Assembly: GCA_037389465.1 (NCBI GenBank)
Contig: JAZARR010000212.1
Span: 4,673,001 to 4,737,000 of the forward strand
Reading direction: 5' to 3'
Source of the DNA: Baylisascaris procyonis
Taxonomy: Eukaryota > Nematoda > Chromadorea > Rhabditida > Ascarididae
Length of the DNA stretch: 64,000 bases
Shown: piece after piece, positions 48,139 to 59,173 of the stretch
How positions within the stretch are numbered: the first letter of the stretch is position 1
Layout: the number at the start of each line of letters is the position of its first letter
Position numbers and translations under genes: made by a program
The notes under the pieces: generated by a model
What the model saw: the letters and a program-made list of their open reading frames with translations, nothing else
What the model was told of the DNA's origin: nothing
The model's database searches: none

Positions 48139-51100
48139 TAGTATACAATACGATGGTCTTTAAAGATGGTGGATTCACCTACGACCGTACCCGCCGACGG
48201 AGTTGAGCTACGCGGCACGCCAATATAGCTTACAATCTGGTGCTATTTTGGAGAGCTATGCCATAGGGTACAATGCAAAGGGGGATTTCAAACAAATTAG
48301 AAAAACAGTATCAAGAATGAACTCTAAAACATTAGCTGCGAGGCGGGATATTTATCTAAGAGGAAAAGCGACAATGCACCAAAGTTATGACGAAGATAAT
48401 ATAACATGGTGATGCCTCAAGTACTGGTCTCCCAAACAAAATTGGGCAAGGAAGGGGGTGGGAAGTGAATGTCTGCGATCGTGATAGACAAGAGGCTCAT
48501 AAGCATAAAAAATTCGATCCAATACGTTCCACAACAATAAAATGAGTAATTGAAATCTCAAGGCTTGAGGATTCAATCGTGAAAAGCAAGTGGAAAAAAA
48601 CAGCTTACTGCATCGACTGAGGGATTTTCTGAGGAAGTGCTGGCGGTTGGTAGAACGCAAAGAAACATTTCTTTAAGATATCTCGAGTCCTCATCTTGCG
48701 ATGGCGTATCCCTCAGGCTCAACGCCAGTGACAAGAGGCCAACAGCTTCGCCGCGCCTCTCTTCGTCTTCCGTGCACCGACAGCATCGTAACAATGAAAG
48801 AAGACAACTTTTCAATACTTCTTCCTTCTTCACACTCTTAGCCTTAAAAGCTCACAGTGAATTAAAATTACAGAATCGATAGGAATTGTCAAGTCAACTT
48901 CAAGAAGTATGCGCCTATTATATACAAAGGATCTTTTTACTCGGATCTATAATATTTATGCAGGACTCAATAAAATTTCACAGTTAAGCAGCTTCACTAG
49001 GACGATTCAGTACAAGCCATGATTTGCTACCCCTAGAAGTATATAATGCATAGCCCTCTAAGCTCCGAAAAAACATTTCCCTATCGTTTAAAAGACCCAA
49101 TTTATCAAGCCATTCCGATAGCGCAAGAATGAATACGAAAAAGTCTATTTCTAACTACGCAAATATTTATGTATTTGCTCAACATGTCAAACACAACTTC
49201 AGCGGCAGAAAAAGTAAATGGGGGATACTTTTGCTATTTGAGGCAACGAGGCTAAAAACAGAACAAGGAAGATGAAACTGAAGAACATAAACATTAGGAG
49301 TTATCGAGTTTTGCCAATTCCACCTCTCCCTTCTTTGACTCCTGCAAAAAAAAGTACTCCATGTCGTCCGCAAGCCATGGCGGAAAGCAATGCAAATAAA
49401 AAGCGAGGACAAAGGAGCACCTGAACACCATATAAGAGACACCTCACAGCGGCAATCTGAATCCTCGCCGGGAAAAACGGACCCGCAAGGGCGTTCATCC
49501 TAGCCACTGCCTCGGCATCCTGCCACAATTTCTGCTGCGAATCGCTGTGATCTGGCAAAATATGCAGGAGACACTGCAGCACCCATTCCACTTCCTGAAG
49601 CTTGAAATTTTCCTTCATTCGATGCCTGAATCATTTCATGACTTACGTCTTTGAGGTTTTCATAAATGCTTGAAACAGTCTTCATTTCAGGACCTTCAAA
49701 TAAATGGAACCTATACTCCATAGAGCCGTGAACGACCATTACGTAGCACCATTACTGGATTCGAAATGAGGGATGGAAAAAATTTATTTTCCTTAAGACA
49801 TTTATAAAACTTCCGTGGAACTTCCACGATTTCATTCTTCTTCTAACATTTTTCTTCAAAAATAACCATTTTCTTTCCCTCAAACCCTCTTGCACCAACC
49901 CCTGGTAGTGAGATCAACGAAAAGGTTAGTAGGCCCCGAAAAGGTTAGTATTCCCCCAAAGGTTCGTGAACGAACAATAAAAATGGACAAAGCAAGACAA
50001 AATCTTTTTGAAAATGAGGCTCGTATCACTGCTGTTCGTCTTCCACTGCCTGCTGTCGTCACACCTGAGCTGAAGTGCCCTTCTCCTGATTCACCGCTGA
50101 CCAATACCCGCCATTCACGTCTGCTAACCAATCCGCGACCAACGTTGGAGCTAAAGATTTCGTGGAAGTGCGACAAGTCGACCGATGCGACCCGAGTGAC
50201 GTACGACCTGGACCACCACTCTTCCCGTCGCCGGATCACTTTTTCTTTGTGCGACCGCTTACTATCAAACCATCGTTCAGTAGACACCCCTCGAAGCCGG
50301 CTGCGAGCACAATTGCCACCACTTCGTTGTGTCTTCCAACTATCCACCGAAGTCAAGCGGTGCACAGTGATACGGAAACGAGGATTGTATTCGAAAGGAC
50401 GAACGACGAACCCTATTTGGTCGGCTAGCCCGTAGCAGGTCGGCATAAAATGAGTCGGAGCACAGATATTGCGATTGTGGAGCGATTCGGTTGTTTGTTT
50501 GTTTTTTCCGTGCTGTCCAATTTGTGCCACTGTTGAGAACCTTTGAGGATTCAGTAATTTATGCTGACTTCCCTACCAGGGATTGGCACATCTTTTTTAC
50601 CGAATACACTTAATACGACATCATGAATGTGAATGCAATAGAAGAGAACAAATCCCCACGGTGATTTGGAGCAATAAACGGCCATAGAATTTAAGGAAGG
50701 ATATTCTAACAACTGGGTTGACTCTACTAGTGGAAAATGTACGCGAAGAAGTAGGATGAGACTAGATAACGAGGAAAACAGTTCCCGAGGGACAAAGAAT
50801 TTGTGCAACCACTAGAAATACAACACCGCATTGCGTTTTAAGGTGCAATATTTTAAATAGATTCAACAGAGCCAAAACCACTTTATTTTACCCTTTCCTC
50901 CCTCCTATCCGTTCATTTCTTACTATCATAAAAACAGTGATTATTGTGCGACGACTGTAGATTAAATACTTCCAGAAATGACGCAGAAGGGCATACCTGT
51001 AAATCATTCGAAAGCAGACGAGAGTATATCATGTCGGAGACGCCAAGTGCAACCAACTTTTCCATGATTTGCCTTTCCTCAAAATAACTCCTTAGGGATG

Positions 51101-54100
51101 CTCAAACTTTTAGCAGAACATCGATCGCTTTGTCTAGAAAATGTGAAGACGAGCAAACGATAAATGAAAATTTGCTGACTTCTAGGATGTGCTGAGCAAC
51201 GAAATGTCTTTCGACGCCCCTGCTCCAATGGAAGATTAAAAGCTCCTTTCCACTTCTCTTCTCCTCTTTCTTTTATGGGACGCGAGGAGGCGAATAGGAG
51301 AGTGTTTGGTTTAAAATACAGGCCGAATATTTTGAATTTTATCTATTTATTTACTTGTTCGTTTATTCGACATCCCAAATAGGGAAATCATTATAACTAT
51401 ATGTGAGAAGGAAAAAATGGTCATAGAGGAGCAATAAATAAGAAGTAACAAACGAAGATGCACGGCCGATAGTTAACGTACAAAGTGCATAAGGAAATTC
51501 AAGGCCAAATGTCCTCTTTTTCATTTCAAAAGCAACATCTGCAGCGGCCCTTCAGATATGTTCCTCTTTTCACTCGTAGTGGTTCCGCCTCCTCGATCCC
51601 AAATTGGTGCTGCACCAAAATCGGCTTAGTAAGGATATCCCTTCCATTCAAAAAAGAATCCAAGCAGTTCATAATCGCTGTGCCAACAAAAGACAAATTA
51701 GAACAGTCCGGACATACGAACATATGTGCACATATAGGAACCCAACGATAAGAAAGAATTTCCTAAGCTTGAAGGAAAACGCGAGCAAATTTCAATTGCC
51801 ACGTTTTTATGAAGGTTGCAAATGTCATTTAAGAGAAACGATGAGCAAGTGCATAATGTAGTGGAACTACCTGGATCAAGCATGAAAGTATCTTTAGAAC
51901 GAAATAAGCTTTGGTAGTGGACGTTTGCGAAAGCAACGCAGTAAGCATAGTGTCGGACTGATCGGCGATAAGCGTATTCACAACGAATGCGGGTAGCGGA
52001 TAACGAAGCAATGAACTTGCTGCTCGTAAAGCGCTCACACTAAGTCTTTCACTGTTTACATCTGCAACAACTATTCAATATATTCAACTATAAAATGATC
52101 TATATGAAACAGCATTATATTAGAGTGCATCATGTTAATAGTGAAACGTACTAGTATTCGAGGAATTTCAGATTGCCAATTGAATAAGTGAATTCATTTG
52201 CCGCTTGAATTAAAATTCGACCTGAATTCATTTGAATGTGACTAGAGCGCCACGTTTCTTAGACGTGAGCATTGAGTGCGTATTTTAGAGGCTCTTTTAA
52301 AAAATTTCTGATTAACACTGTGTAGTGAACTTTAATTGAAATCGAATTACGAAGTTTGTAATCGAATATGACATGAGAGTTGAATACATCGAAGTGGCTA
52401 TTAAACTACCTAAACGGTTCGAGATAACTGCAGCAAACGATTTGCGTTCTTGTGGTAACGCCTGCGAACCAAGGAACACTGACCATAGCTTCGCAATTCG
52501 TAAAACAATGCCAACTATGACTGGCATGTACCGGTAAAAGTCGACCCCTATTGTGGGTACAGAGTTCTACTTTTTTCTATGGAAAGGAAATTTCCACCTT
52601 CAATATTCCGTTGCTAGAATGTCGCATACAAGAGGCAACAAAACTCGAAAGTTCCTATTACAAGCGGCGCGGAATAGGCATCTTCTATTACGTACGAACT
52701 TTGTTTGTTATTCGATTCAGCTTCTAACAGAACGTTTTATAAATACGTAAATTAAGTGGAAGGATGTAAACTCAGAAAAGTTGTTTTTTTTTATCTGGTC
52801 TTGAATGCCATAAACATTTTGAAAAAAAAAAAGAAATCCCATTAAAAACTTACAGCTGAAACATAAACGGAATACACGTTCAGCAGTGACCTCATCGACA
52901 ACACTTTCGTTTGACTTCAATAAACTGCTAAGAATGTTGAAGATCGATTCACGATGCGTATCGAGTGTTGTTTCATTCTCGAATAATTCAACCAAACTAC
53001 AATGAACGATTTTAATTAATTGCGCTCAATTTGCATATGCAACAAATTAGCACCTTTACTGCATTCCAATATCTTTAACTACATCCCATCGTCAATTAGA
53101 AAATGCATCAAACATTGAAACATTTCAAAAAAAAAGTGCAAAATACGTCTTCATCCTCTAAATAAACGCTTCAAAGGCTTTTTATGACTAATTCATGTGA
53201 TTTACCTATAGAAGATGAATAGAATTATTTCATCCATGCATATGCACACAAACGACGAACAATATAATGTTCATAAGCATATAATCATAAGCATATAATT
53301 TTCATCCACGCAGCAAAACGTATACTTCCTATTCCAAAATATTAGACAATTTGTGAGGGTTTTTTTGTTTGTGCTCATGGAATTTTTCAACCGAATAGGT
53401 GAAAGCAAAACCCCTTGTGTGAAAAATGCCTTCAGCACATACGTGGTGGGTTGGTAAAAACTTCTCTGACTAACCTTTTGAAGGCACTTCGTGATAACAG
53501 TTCCCTTTTGCGGCGTTTATTCCCATAGGTGAGATATTTCAGCTCACTGAAACATACCGCAATCACCATAAAACCATCATGGCCATTAATACTCATTTCT
53601 ATCATTCAGCACTCTACGAAGTATTCTTCACTGATCTTTTTGCCAGTAGTTTAAAGCCAACGAAGGTTTGGAACGTTACAAAAAACTGAAGATACATCAG
53701 TTTCTGGATTCAACAAATATCAGCGGGACTAAGTTGTGCAATAACAATTTCTGAAAATGCAAACTGCACCATCATGCAGTATACCTATTCGTAGCTGACT
53801 CTCACCTCCGTCTGAGTATTATTGAGAGTCACTGATGCAAACAGCAATGCGCAAGGGAGCTTTTTCAACATACAAGAACACAACGTGAGAGTGGATGAAA
53901 GATGGCCGTGGACTGACCGTAATCAGTAAAAACATGGAAAATTAGCAAAATGCGGACGCAGTTTAAACTTAACTTGTTTCGAAATGGAGTCGCGTTTTCA
54001 TTGTGCTCAGATTCTGAGCAACTATGAATAGGACCTCGGTTGCAGCTTACTCCTTATCAGCCAATTTTTACTGTCTATATTTTTGGAAATGAAATTGTCA

Positions 54101-54417
54101 CTTACAGACAGTCTTTCATAATGTTTCAATTTCCGCTTGGCTCTATATACATCTTTCGCAGCGAAGATGGATAATCGAACGAGAGTAGATTGATAAGCCA
54201 AAGCGATAAAAATATATCACTTATTGAAAACCCGCCCAAAGTGAGAAAGCTGCCAACTTCCATGGAACTATCAAAAACATGGAAGAATCCAAATCACCGT
54301 TCAAATGATGAGAGAAGCGAAAAGCACCTACTCAAGAACGGATGAAAGCTCGTGAGCAGCACATGTATTTTTTAACGCCCCACTGAGTCGATCGACAACG
54401 TCTCCCTCTTCCATCAT
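44047..54417 (-). CDS. ARMC8: ARMC8 homologue (armadillo-repeat subunit of the CTLH/GID ubiquitin ligase), 14 exons
   Basis: Fourteen exons read right to left give about 705 residues, close to the human protein (about 670). ARMC8 (Gid5/Vid28 in yeast) is an alpha-helical scaffold that links substrate receptor and catalytic modules of the CTLH/GID E3 ligase. Every junction used is in phase. Segments align with the human protein along its length. Examples are a VKSLLRALHALSRSV stretch (human ...AAVRCLHSLSRSV), NAVWALMNL (human NGIWALMNM), LTLLSDAD followed by YRNL (human FRLLSDSD, LRNL), and the LANVC...ANDEIL exon (human LANIA...TNDDIL). These are recalled matches, not computed ones. About 18 residues present in human ARMC8 before the LSRS repeat are missing from my model, so a small exon may lie within 46893-47417. 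The start is the first of two ATGs at 54417/54414, 24 bases after a TTTTAAG acceptor. The unusual intron content (an antisense ORF and a TA tract) is listed separately. Confidence 0.88.
44470..44660. repeat. A+T-rich tract with iterated TATAAGTTTA-type direct and inverted repeats
   Basis: Within the last ARMC8 intron, ATAAGTTTA occurs at 44539-44547 and 44650-44658, and its inverse TAAACTTAT-type form appears as ATAAACTTA at 44619-44627. Further partial copies lie between them. It is low-complexity and self-complementary, with no coding potential. Confidence 0.6.
44791..44892 (-). CDS. ARMC8: ARMC8 exon 13
   Basis: TTTTACAG|GAG acceptor and CTG|GTAAGC donor, both phase 0, give 34 codons. The LLANVC and MMVANDEIL motifs match the human CILANIADG and LIMTNDDIL region. 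It is too short to stand out as an ORF. Confidence 0.85.
45078..45347 (-). CDS. ARMC8: ARMC8 exon 12
   Basis: TTATTTCAG|AAT acceptor and AAG|GTACTT donor, phase 0, 90 codons. The first residues (NLS) continue the WALM of exon 11 exactly as human WALMNM does. SVEALTLLSDADEYLFAKM aligns with the human STEQLFRLLSDSDLNVLMK stretch. Confidence 0.88.
46194..46318 (-). CDS. ARMC8: ARMC8 exon 11
   Basis: TATGTTTTCAG|CG acceptor (phase 1) and ATG|GTAGAC donor (phase 0). It encodes an armadillo repeat ending NPSITLNAVWALM, the counterpart of human NPALRVNGIWALM, the most diagnostic stretch of the family in this window. Confidence 0.9.
46739..46892 (-). CDS. ARMC8: ARMC8 exon 10
   Basis: TTCATATCAG|GTG acceptor (phase 0) and ATAG|GTTACT donor (phase 1), 51 codons. 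HALSRSVHHLKTTF aligns with human HSLSRSVQQLRTSF. Confidence 0.9.
47418..47509 (-). CDS. ARMC8: ARMC8 exon 9
   Basis: CGAAGCAG|GC acceptor (phase 1) and ATG|GTAAAT donor (phase 0). It encodes a hydrophobic helix (FHTAILALMAFLLGS) fitting the human AAFKLYASLGAND region. Human ARMC8 has roughly 18 more residues between this point and exon 10 than the model does. Confidence 0.7.
47849..47954 (-). CDS. ARMC8: ARMC8 exon 8
   Basis: TACTGCAG|AGT acceptor, phase 0. Two donors are possible. A|GTAATC at 47849 gives phase 1 and joins exon 9 directly. The stronger-looking CAG|GTACGG at 47832 gives phase 0 and would require another exon. A Ser/Asn/Ala-rich linker follows a helix (NALLVISQLLL). Confidence 0.6.
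48077..48135. repeat. (AT)n microsatellite, 59 bases
   Basis: A nearly pure AT tract inside the ARMC8 intron between exons 7 and 8, preceded by imperfect TATACA units. Confidence 0.95.
48609..48842 (-). CDS. ARMC8: ARMC8 exon 7
   Basis: GCTTTTAAG|GCT acceptor and GCA|GTAAGC donor, phase 0, 78 codons. It corresponds to the human segment around [20 protein letters not shown], here with LLRCCRCTEDEERRGEAV, and then a Ser/Thr-rich loop. Confidence 0.82.
49421..49594 (-). CDS. ARMC8: ARMC8 exon 6
   Basis: AAGCTTCAG|GAA acceptor and CAG|GTGCTC donor, phase 0, 58 codons. IQIAAVRCLLYG matches human MQLTSAKCLTYM. An earlier donor (GCT|GTGAGG at 49445) would remove the conserved helix, so the longer exon is preferred. 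A GTAAGT donor just upstream at about 49646 creates a possible 52-base intron and an extra exon, but that piece has no counterpart in the family. Confidence 0.8.
49983..50428 (+). pseudogene. Antisense single-exon ORF with an apparent one-base frameshift, inside ARMC8 intron 5
   Basis: The ORF begins ATGGACAAAGCA at 49983 and reads with nematode-like codon use to about 50087. From 50090 the better coding signal (TTC, GTC, CGA, CCG choices) moves to another frame, which stays open to TAG at 50428 and includes DHFFFVRPLTIKPSF. The two parts join if one base is missing near 50087-50090; total length would then be about 148 residues. The original frame is also open to 50435, so frame choice is uncertain. 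No domain is recognised. The absence of introns and the antisense nested position suggest a retrocopy or a small nested gene; a sequencing error is equally possible. Confidence 0.4.
50997..51077 (-). CDS. ARMC8: ARMC8 exon 5
   Basis: TTATTTTGAG|GAA acceptor (a less usual TTTGAG) and CAG|GTATGC donor, phase 0, 27 codons. LGVSDMIYSRLLS aligns with human HGAVQNIAHLLTS. Confidence 0.82.
51871..52061 (-). CDS. ARMC8: ARMC8 exon 4
   Basis: TTGTTGCAG|AT acceptor (phase 1) and CAG|GTAGTT donor (phase 0). SALRAASSLLRYPLP and LTALLSQTSTTKAYFVLKI correspond to human ACLRCLRTIFTSPVT and LMALLSRSRYTQEYICQI. Confidence 0.85.
52410..52547 (-). CDS. ARMC8: ARMC8 exon 3
   Basis: CACAATAG|GG acceptor and TTAG|GTAGTT donor, phase 1 at both ends. 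It rebuilds a Trp codon with exon 2 and an Asp codon with exon 4. It encodes hydrophobic helices (YMPVIVGIVLRIAKL). Confidence 0.75.
52854..52996 (-). CDS. ARMC8: ARMC8 exon 2
   Basis: CATTGTAG|T acceptor (phase 2, completing Asp29) and AGCT|GTAAGT donor (phase 1). Helical, acidic sequence (LVELFENETTLDTHRE) as expected for the N-terminal armadillo repeats. Confidence 0.78.
54332..54417 (-). CDS. ARMC8: ARMC8 exon 1 (coding part)
   Basis: Two adjacent ATGs (54417 and 54414) start an acidic N-terminus (MMEEGDVVDRLSGAL). The VDRL motif matches human YVDRLF near the N-terminus. The donor is CTTGA|GTAGGT, phase 2. The frame is also open upstream, but a TTTTAAG acceptor at 54442-54448 suggests the mature mRNA starts at 54441 by trans-splicing or a non-coding first exon. 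Confidence 0.75.
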
Positions 54418-54441
54418 ATCTATAGAAGCATACTGATTGTC

Positions 54442-57400
54442 CTTAAAACATTTAACGTATATTCGATTATCACTACAAAAATATTTCATTCGAAGATTCG
54501 TTATGTGCAATGTTTCGCTTCCAAGGAACAACGCAAAAAACTTGGTTCAACCTTTCTTGAAATTACTCCCAATACACAACATCGCAAAGTACGCGTATAA
54601 GCACAAAAAAAGCGATAAGCCAAAGGAAGGCACATGCGAAATTTCCACAACAACAGGTCATATGTAGAATTTTTTTATAGCGTGATCAAATTTTTAAGAA
54701 ATTTATTTAAAGCAAATTAAATTTCGAAGCGAATTTATCCTGGACATGTGCTAGAGAAGTAAACGAGGGGAAATGTACATCTGCGATGCCTTCAAAATAC
54801 ACGTTTCCGCATCTTAGTCAACCATGCTAACCACTGCTTAAAAATACGAAATAACAACAAATCGCTCACGGATACGTTTCTTCACGGAACTTATCGGTGG
54901 TATAAGCTATGAGTGCAGTATTAGCTTATCACCCGAGGCGAAAAATAAATTATTTTAGAACCTGCTTCTACCATTTGAATGCTCATTTCGGTACAGTTGT
55001 GCTAGGAATTATGTAATCCCCCATTTGCATTATTCAGTAACCACAACGTCACTGTCAAAAAAGGGGTTATAACTGAGTGCCCACCTTTCCAAAGTAGGTT
55101 AGATCCACAATGTCACTGCTATCCGTTGCATTTTGCACCCGAACCTGGATTATGAATCAAGCAGCGTATTTGGGCTATGCCTGAAAGCTACTCGAAAAAA
55201 ATGTAGTACAAATTTTATGACACCTTTAAACTGCTCACAACTCATCAAGAAATATCACTGAGTGTAAAGGTGTTATCCACCAAACAAAGAAAACAAATGG
55301 GAAAGTGTGTCGAATGAGCAGGTACAATATGCGCTTTAGTAATTATATTCATAACAACATTTTTTGTGAACTGCTAGTGAATAAAAAGGCAACCAAGTTA
55401 ATGCATCGCTGCATATTCCACCAACCAACTATTAAAGGTGACCCAACCGATGTAGAATGCCCTATAAATATGCAAATTTTAGGAGACCCTGGCTCCAAGA
55501 GCTAGTTTTGAAGCATAAAAATCAACCTGAAAACTAAAGAAGAGGGTTAACCATAGACGTAGATAACATCTATCAAACTTCAAGGTATGGCTTTATCGGT
55601 TCCCAAATTGGGACTTTTCGAAGACAGACACAAAAATACAAGCGCCAGACACAACATCGTCATAATCTGTGTGTGCACACGTGCTAAATCGCAAACATTT
55701 GCATGAGTTTGAGTTAAATTTAATTCCTGCTCCGATCGCGACCGGGACCAGAGCCGGATTTAATCTAGATGCCTTAAAAACACAAACATTATGTTGGTGC
55801 AAACTTAAAAAAAAAAGAAAAAAAGCCGTCCAGTGGTCATCTCCTAATAATTTTCTATACTAGCATTAAAACGCGGATTTCTTGGATCCTAGAAGTGCGA
55901 GTTTTAACAACTTCCACTCGGCAATCGATGAAATCCACATTCTTCGCTCAAATATTTTCGTTATAAAATTGTTACTGCTGCTAATATTAGGATTTGATTA
56001 GCAACCCGGTATTTTGAATAAGCCCAAATTGTCCTAAATATCTGAACGTTGATGATTGGATAAATGAATGAATCTATAAACGATATTGAAATATTTGTGA
56101 TAAAAGGCTGATCTGCGTTCACGTAGAATAATTTCTCAACTAATGGCTTGCGATCTTCTTTTTTTCATTGCCTAAGTGATCGTAGAATAAAGTAAATTCA
56201 CGAAAATTACATCTCTATCAACATCGTGCAACAGGCTGCTCAAAGCAAAGAAACTGGAGTACGACAGCACCCTTAGGCATAAACTACTGCAGACAACTGG
56301 CTGCGAACAGCGAACCGAGCCATGTTCATCGTCTAATAATGGAACGCAGCACTACCGTAATCTGCAGTTGGGTGAGCCGGTGAGCCATTGTCTACCGAGC
56401 GGAAACTCCCAATATAAAGATGCATTTTTTTCTCAAGCATTCACTCTAGAATGCCAAATGATACTATTATGCAAAGTTTCAGCTCCAAGGGGGCATTGAA
56501 AGTTCTTTTTCTAGATGTGTCCAACTTCTCTACAATCGTGCAATAGTGCATCACGCGGTGTTGAAGTATTTGCCAATGAGATATTGCATAAACCGAAAAA
56601 TCCTTTATTAGTTAAAATAAAGAAACGAACATGAGTTGGTGAATTACAGTTGAGTAAAACTACCAACAAGCAATCGAGCAGTAAATTGCAACAGCTTGCT
56701 CATTCAATCAACAATAAATCAACAGCTCGATCGATAAATCGAAATATTTTTGATAGTACGAGGCGTTGTCATGGATTTGTGACATTAATATAGATTGTGG
56801 AGGCGAAAAGCAGCGTCTATCGGATAGAGGAATGCATCGGTATTGGTCATGTGACGTAACAAGAACCCTGAGAAATCAAAAGACGGGGATGTTTTTTGGG
56901 AGGAAAATATGAAGCTAAATTCTTGAAAGTTTTGGGAGGAAAACTGCCGTTCTCCTCAATCCCCTTAAAGTTTTTGAGGATTACATGCATAATGCCACAT
57001 TGTGCATCTACTGCAGCGTTAATCGTAGCAGTGCTGAAATGGCTCTTTTAAAGTCACTCACTAACATTGTGCCATTAACGTTAAATGCGATCATTGCAGC
57101 ATAAAACAATTACCTCTCTAAAGATCCCGCCTGGAAGAAGTCCGTTACATGACTACGCTACGTGTCACTAAGCAGCCTATTGGTTTCGGCGATTTTCGCT
57201 ATTCGAAATTCACAATGACTGATAGTGGAAGATTTGGGTGGTTTTTAGTGGTACCATAATTACAAACGATAGGTTCTTTTTCGTCTGCCGGCTAAATTAT
57301 ACAACAATCCTAGCCAGACGGAGGTTATTAAACTAAAAATTGTAATACGGTGACTTCCTAAAAGCTTCCCACCAAGAATGTACGATGGAATTGGTCTTCA

Positions 57401-58921
57401 AAAAATAAAGTAAAAAGGGTGGAGAGAGAGGTGAAGACGTAAAAATTTAGGAGGTGATGAAGATCTTACTGTGCATGATGATACACAATCCAAGGAAGTG
57501 TTTTTATGTAAGCGCTTTAAGCTAAAGCACCACACAAGTATCTTCGACATGTACAACGCTGATCGAACGTTTCACGTGTTAGCATTAAGGAAATTGTACA
57601 ATTTCGAGACAAAAATTTATTCAGATCGAATATCGAAACTGATCACATAAAACAAACGCGATTCACAGCCAAATATTTCAATTAAAAAAAAAAAAAAAAA
57701 CTTATCGCAAATAGAGTGCAATTGCTTAGTACAGAAAGGAGGAAAACGAAACCTTGACGATACTAACGATCACCAAACACAAACCAAATGAAACGCGAAA
57801 CGAAACATGAGAAAGCCTCACGCAACTACTAAATCGATGAACACTACTTAAACGCTAAGGCGTGCCACAACTGCCCAAAATAAATGACCACTCGATTATT
57901 GCGTTAACTATTCAACATATTCCTGCAACCTGCAATATCTAACGGACGAAAGTTTCGCTCATTACCATTGCCTTACATATGCGGATTGCCAATATCTTGC
58001 TTACCTTGAAATTTGAGCAATTAGTTTTATTTTGGCCCGTCAGAGGAATATCTGGATTCTAGTCGACGAACTAGATGTTAAAGATAGCCATAATGAATAC
58101 AACATTCACTCATCATCAAGCTTGAAAAGAACATTAAAGGGGAGGCCGCCTCATGCAGTCATGACAATGTCAACCAAACAGACAACAAAAATCTTATACT
58201 ACGAGGTGGGGTCCTACTGACCTCAGTCAGCTAATTATATAACAACCCGCTCAGAAGCCAACCGACCGCAATGGTTGCACACAAGAAGCAACTAAGCCAC
58301 CATCGTACGCACATAAATTGACATCTCAGCGCTGACACCGACTACGATAAGTGCAAACGAAGGGAAGACTGAGAATGAAAGAAGGGACGTGAACAGAGGC
58401 GAACAAACACTTCCGAGTTGCGCTAAATAGATTGGAAAATTTGCTTCGTATTTTGAAAGATGTTTCCCTATAGGCAGCAGTGCGGATGTCATCGCAAAAG
58501 ATAAACGAAAGCTTGACGCCTCATTGCAGTAAATGAAGCATTCATTAGCTACACATGCCAACCAACGTCTCCTAAAGAAGCGATCTCGAAGAAAGCACAC
58601 TAAATGATGCGAACTTTCATGAATAAACAGCACGCTTCACAGTGGCACCCATATATAAACGTGAACCTGTCCCGCATGCACTTCAAACTCTCTTCAGTAC
58701 TATTACAGATGTTCCAAAAAAATTCGTTTTGAAAATACCCTGTAATCTCTACATTCGCGATAATGCAAAACGAGGTCATTCCATGAGCACATTTCACAAG
58801 AATGCGTAAATTTTGTGCACTACAAACGGCAGAAGGGCCTACGATTAACAGGGATGACTAGGTTGCAACAACAATTGAAATATGGGTGCAGCGCGAGAAA
58901 TCACAAAGTCGCATTTCATAT
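54442..58921. other. Intergenic region between TRMT61A and ARMC8
   Basis: A 4.5 kb gap between two minus-strand genes. It should hold the TRMT61A 3' UTR and the ARMC8 promoter. No coding exon was recognised. The ORF at 58292-58633 (minus, 113 codons) is Leu/Phe/Ser-rich with no matching splice partner. A poly-A run lies at about 57685-57700. No SL-type intergenic element could be identified. Confidence 0.45.
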
Positions 58922-59173
58922 CTACGCACTCGTTAGCGAGGATAGCAACGTGGCGCAAGTTAGATAACCAGTATGAGTGGGCTGTGCAGGTGGATAAATA
59001 AGAAGCGTCGAATGAGACGGTATTGCAGGCTGATCCTCAGACGCTTCTTGAGCGGAGGCATCTCCTTCTAAACGCCGTCTCTTGCCGCCATGCTCTTCAT
59101 CTTCTCGGTGCTCATCGATAGCAGCATTCCCTTGAGCAAATTCTTTCAGCGTTTCCAACGACACTTCCGCTAC
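58922..59173 (-). CDS. TRMT61A: TRMT61A last exon
   Basis: CATTAAG|GTA acceptor, phase 0; 83 codons then TAG. VAEVSL aligns with human VRTVSL, fixing this acceptor over upstream alternatives. The middle is acidic and Lys/Arg-rich with a KRRRL cluster. The end has HTGYLTCAT followed by a short Ser/Leu tail. Confidence 0.88.
   Translation of the reverse strand, partial: VAEVSLETLKEFAQGNAAIDEHREDEEHGGKRRRLEGDASAQEASEDQPAIPSHSTLLIYPPAQPTHTGYLTCATLLSSLTSA

Noticed and set aside
49647..49739. Possible additional ARMC8 exon ending in a GTAAGT donor
   Set aside because: It has no equivalent in the family at this position, and its start needs a weak acceptor; exon 5 joins exon 6 directly in phase.
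49880..50530. 216-codon minus-strand ORF
   Set aside because: Arg/Ser-rich with no domain; it is the complement of the better plus-strand coding signal at 49983-50428 and lies in an ARMC8 intron without a family counterpart.
50551..50808. Minus-strand segment that could splice in phase between ARMC8 exons 5 and 6
   Set aside because: Exons 5 and 6 already match contiguous human ARMC8 sequence, leaving no room for the roughly 50 extra residues.
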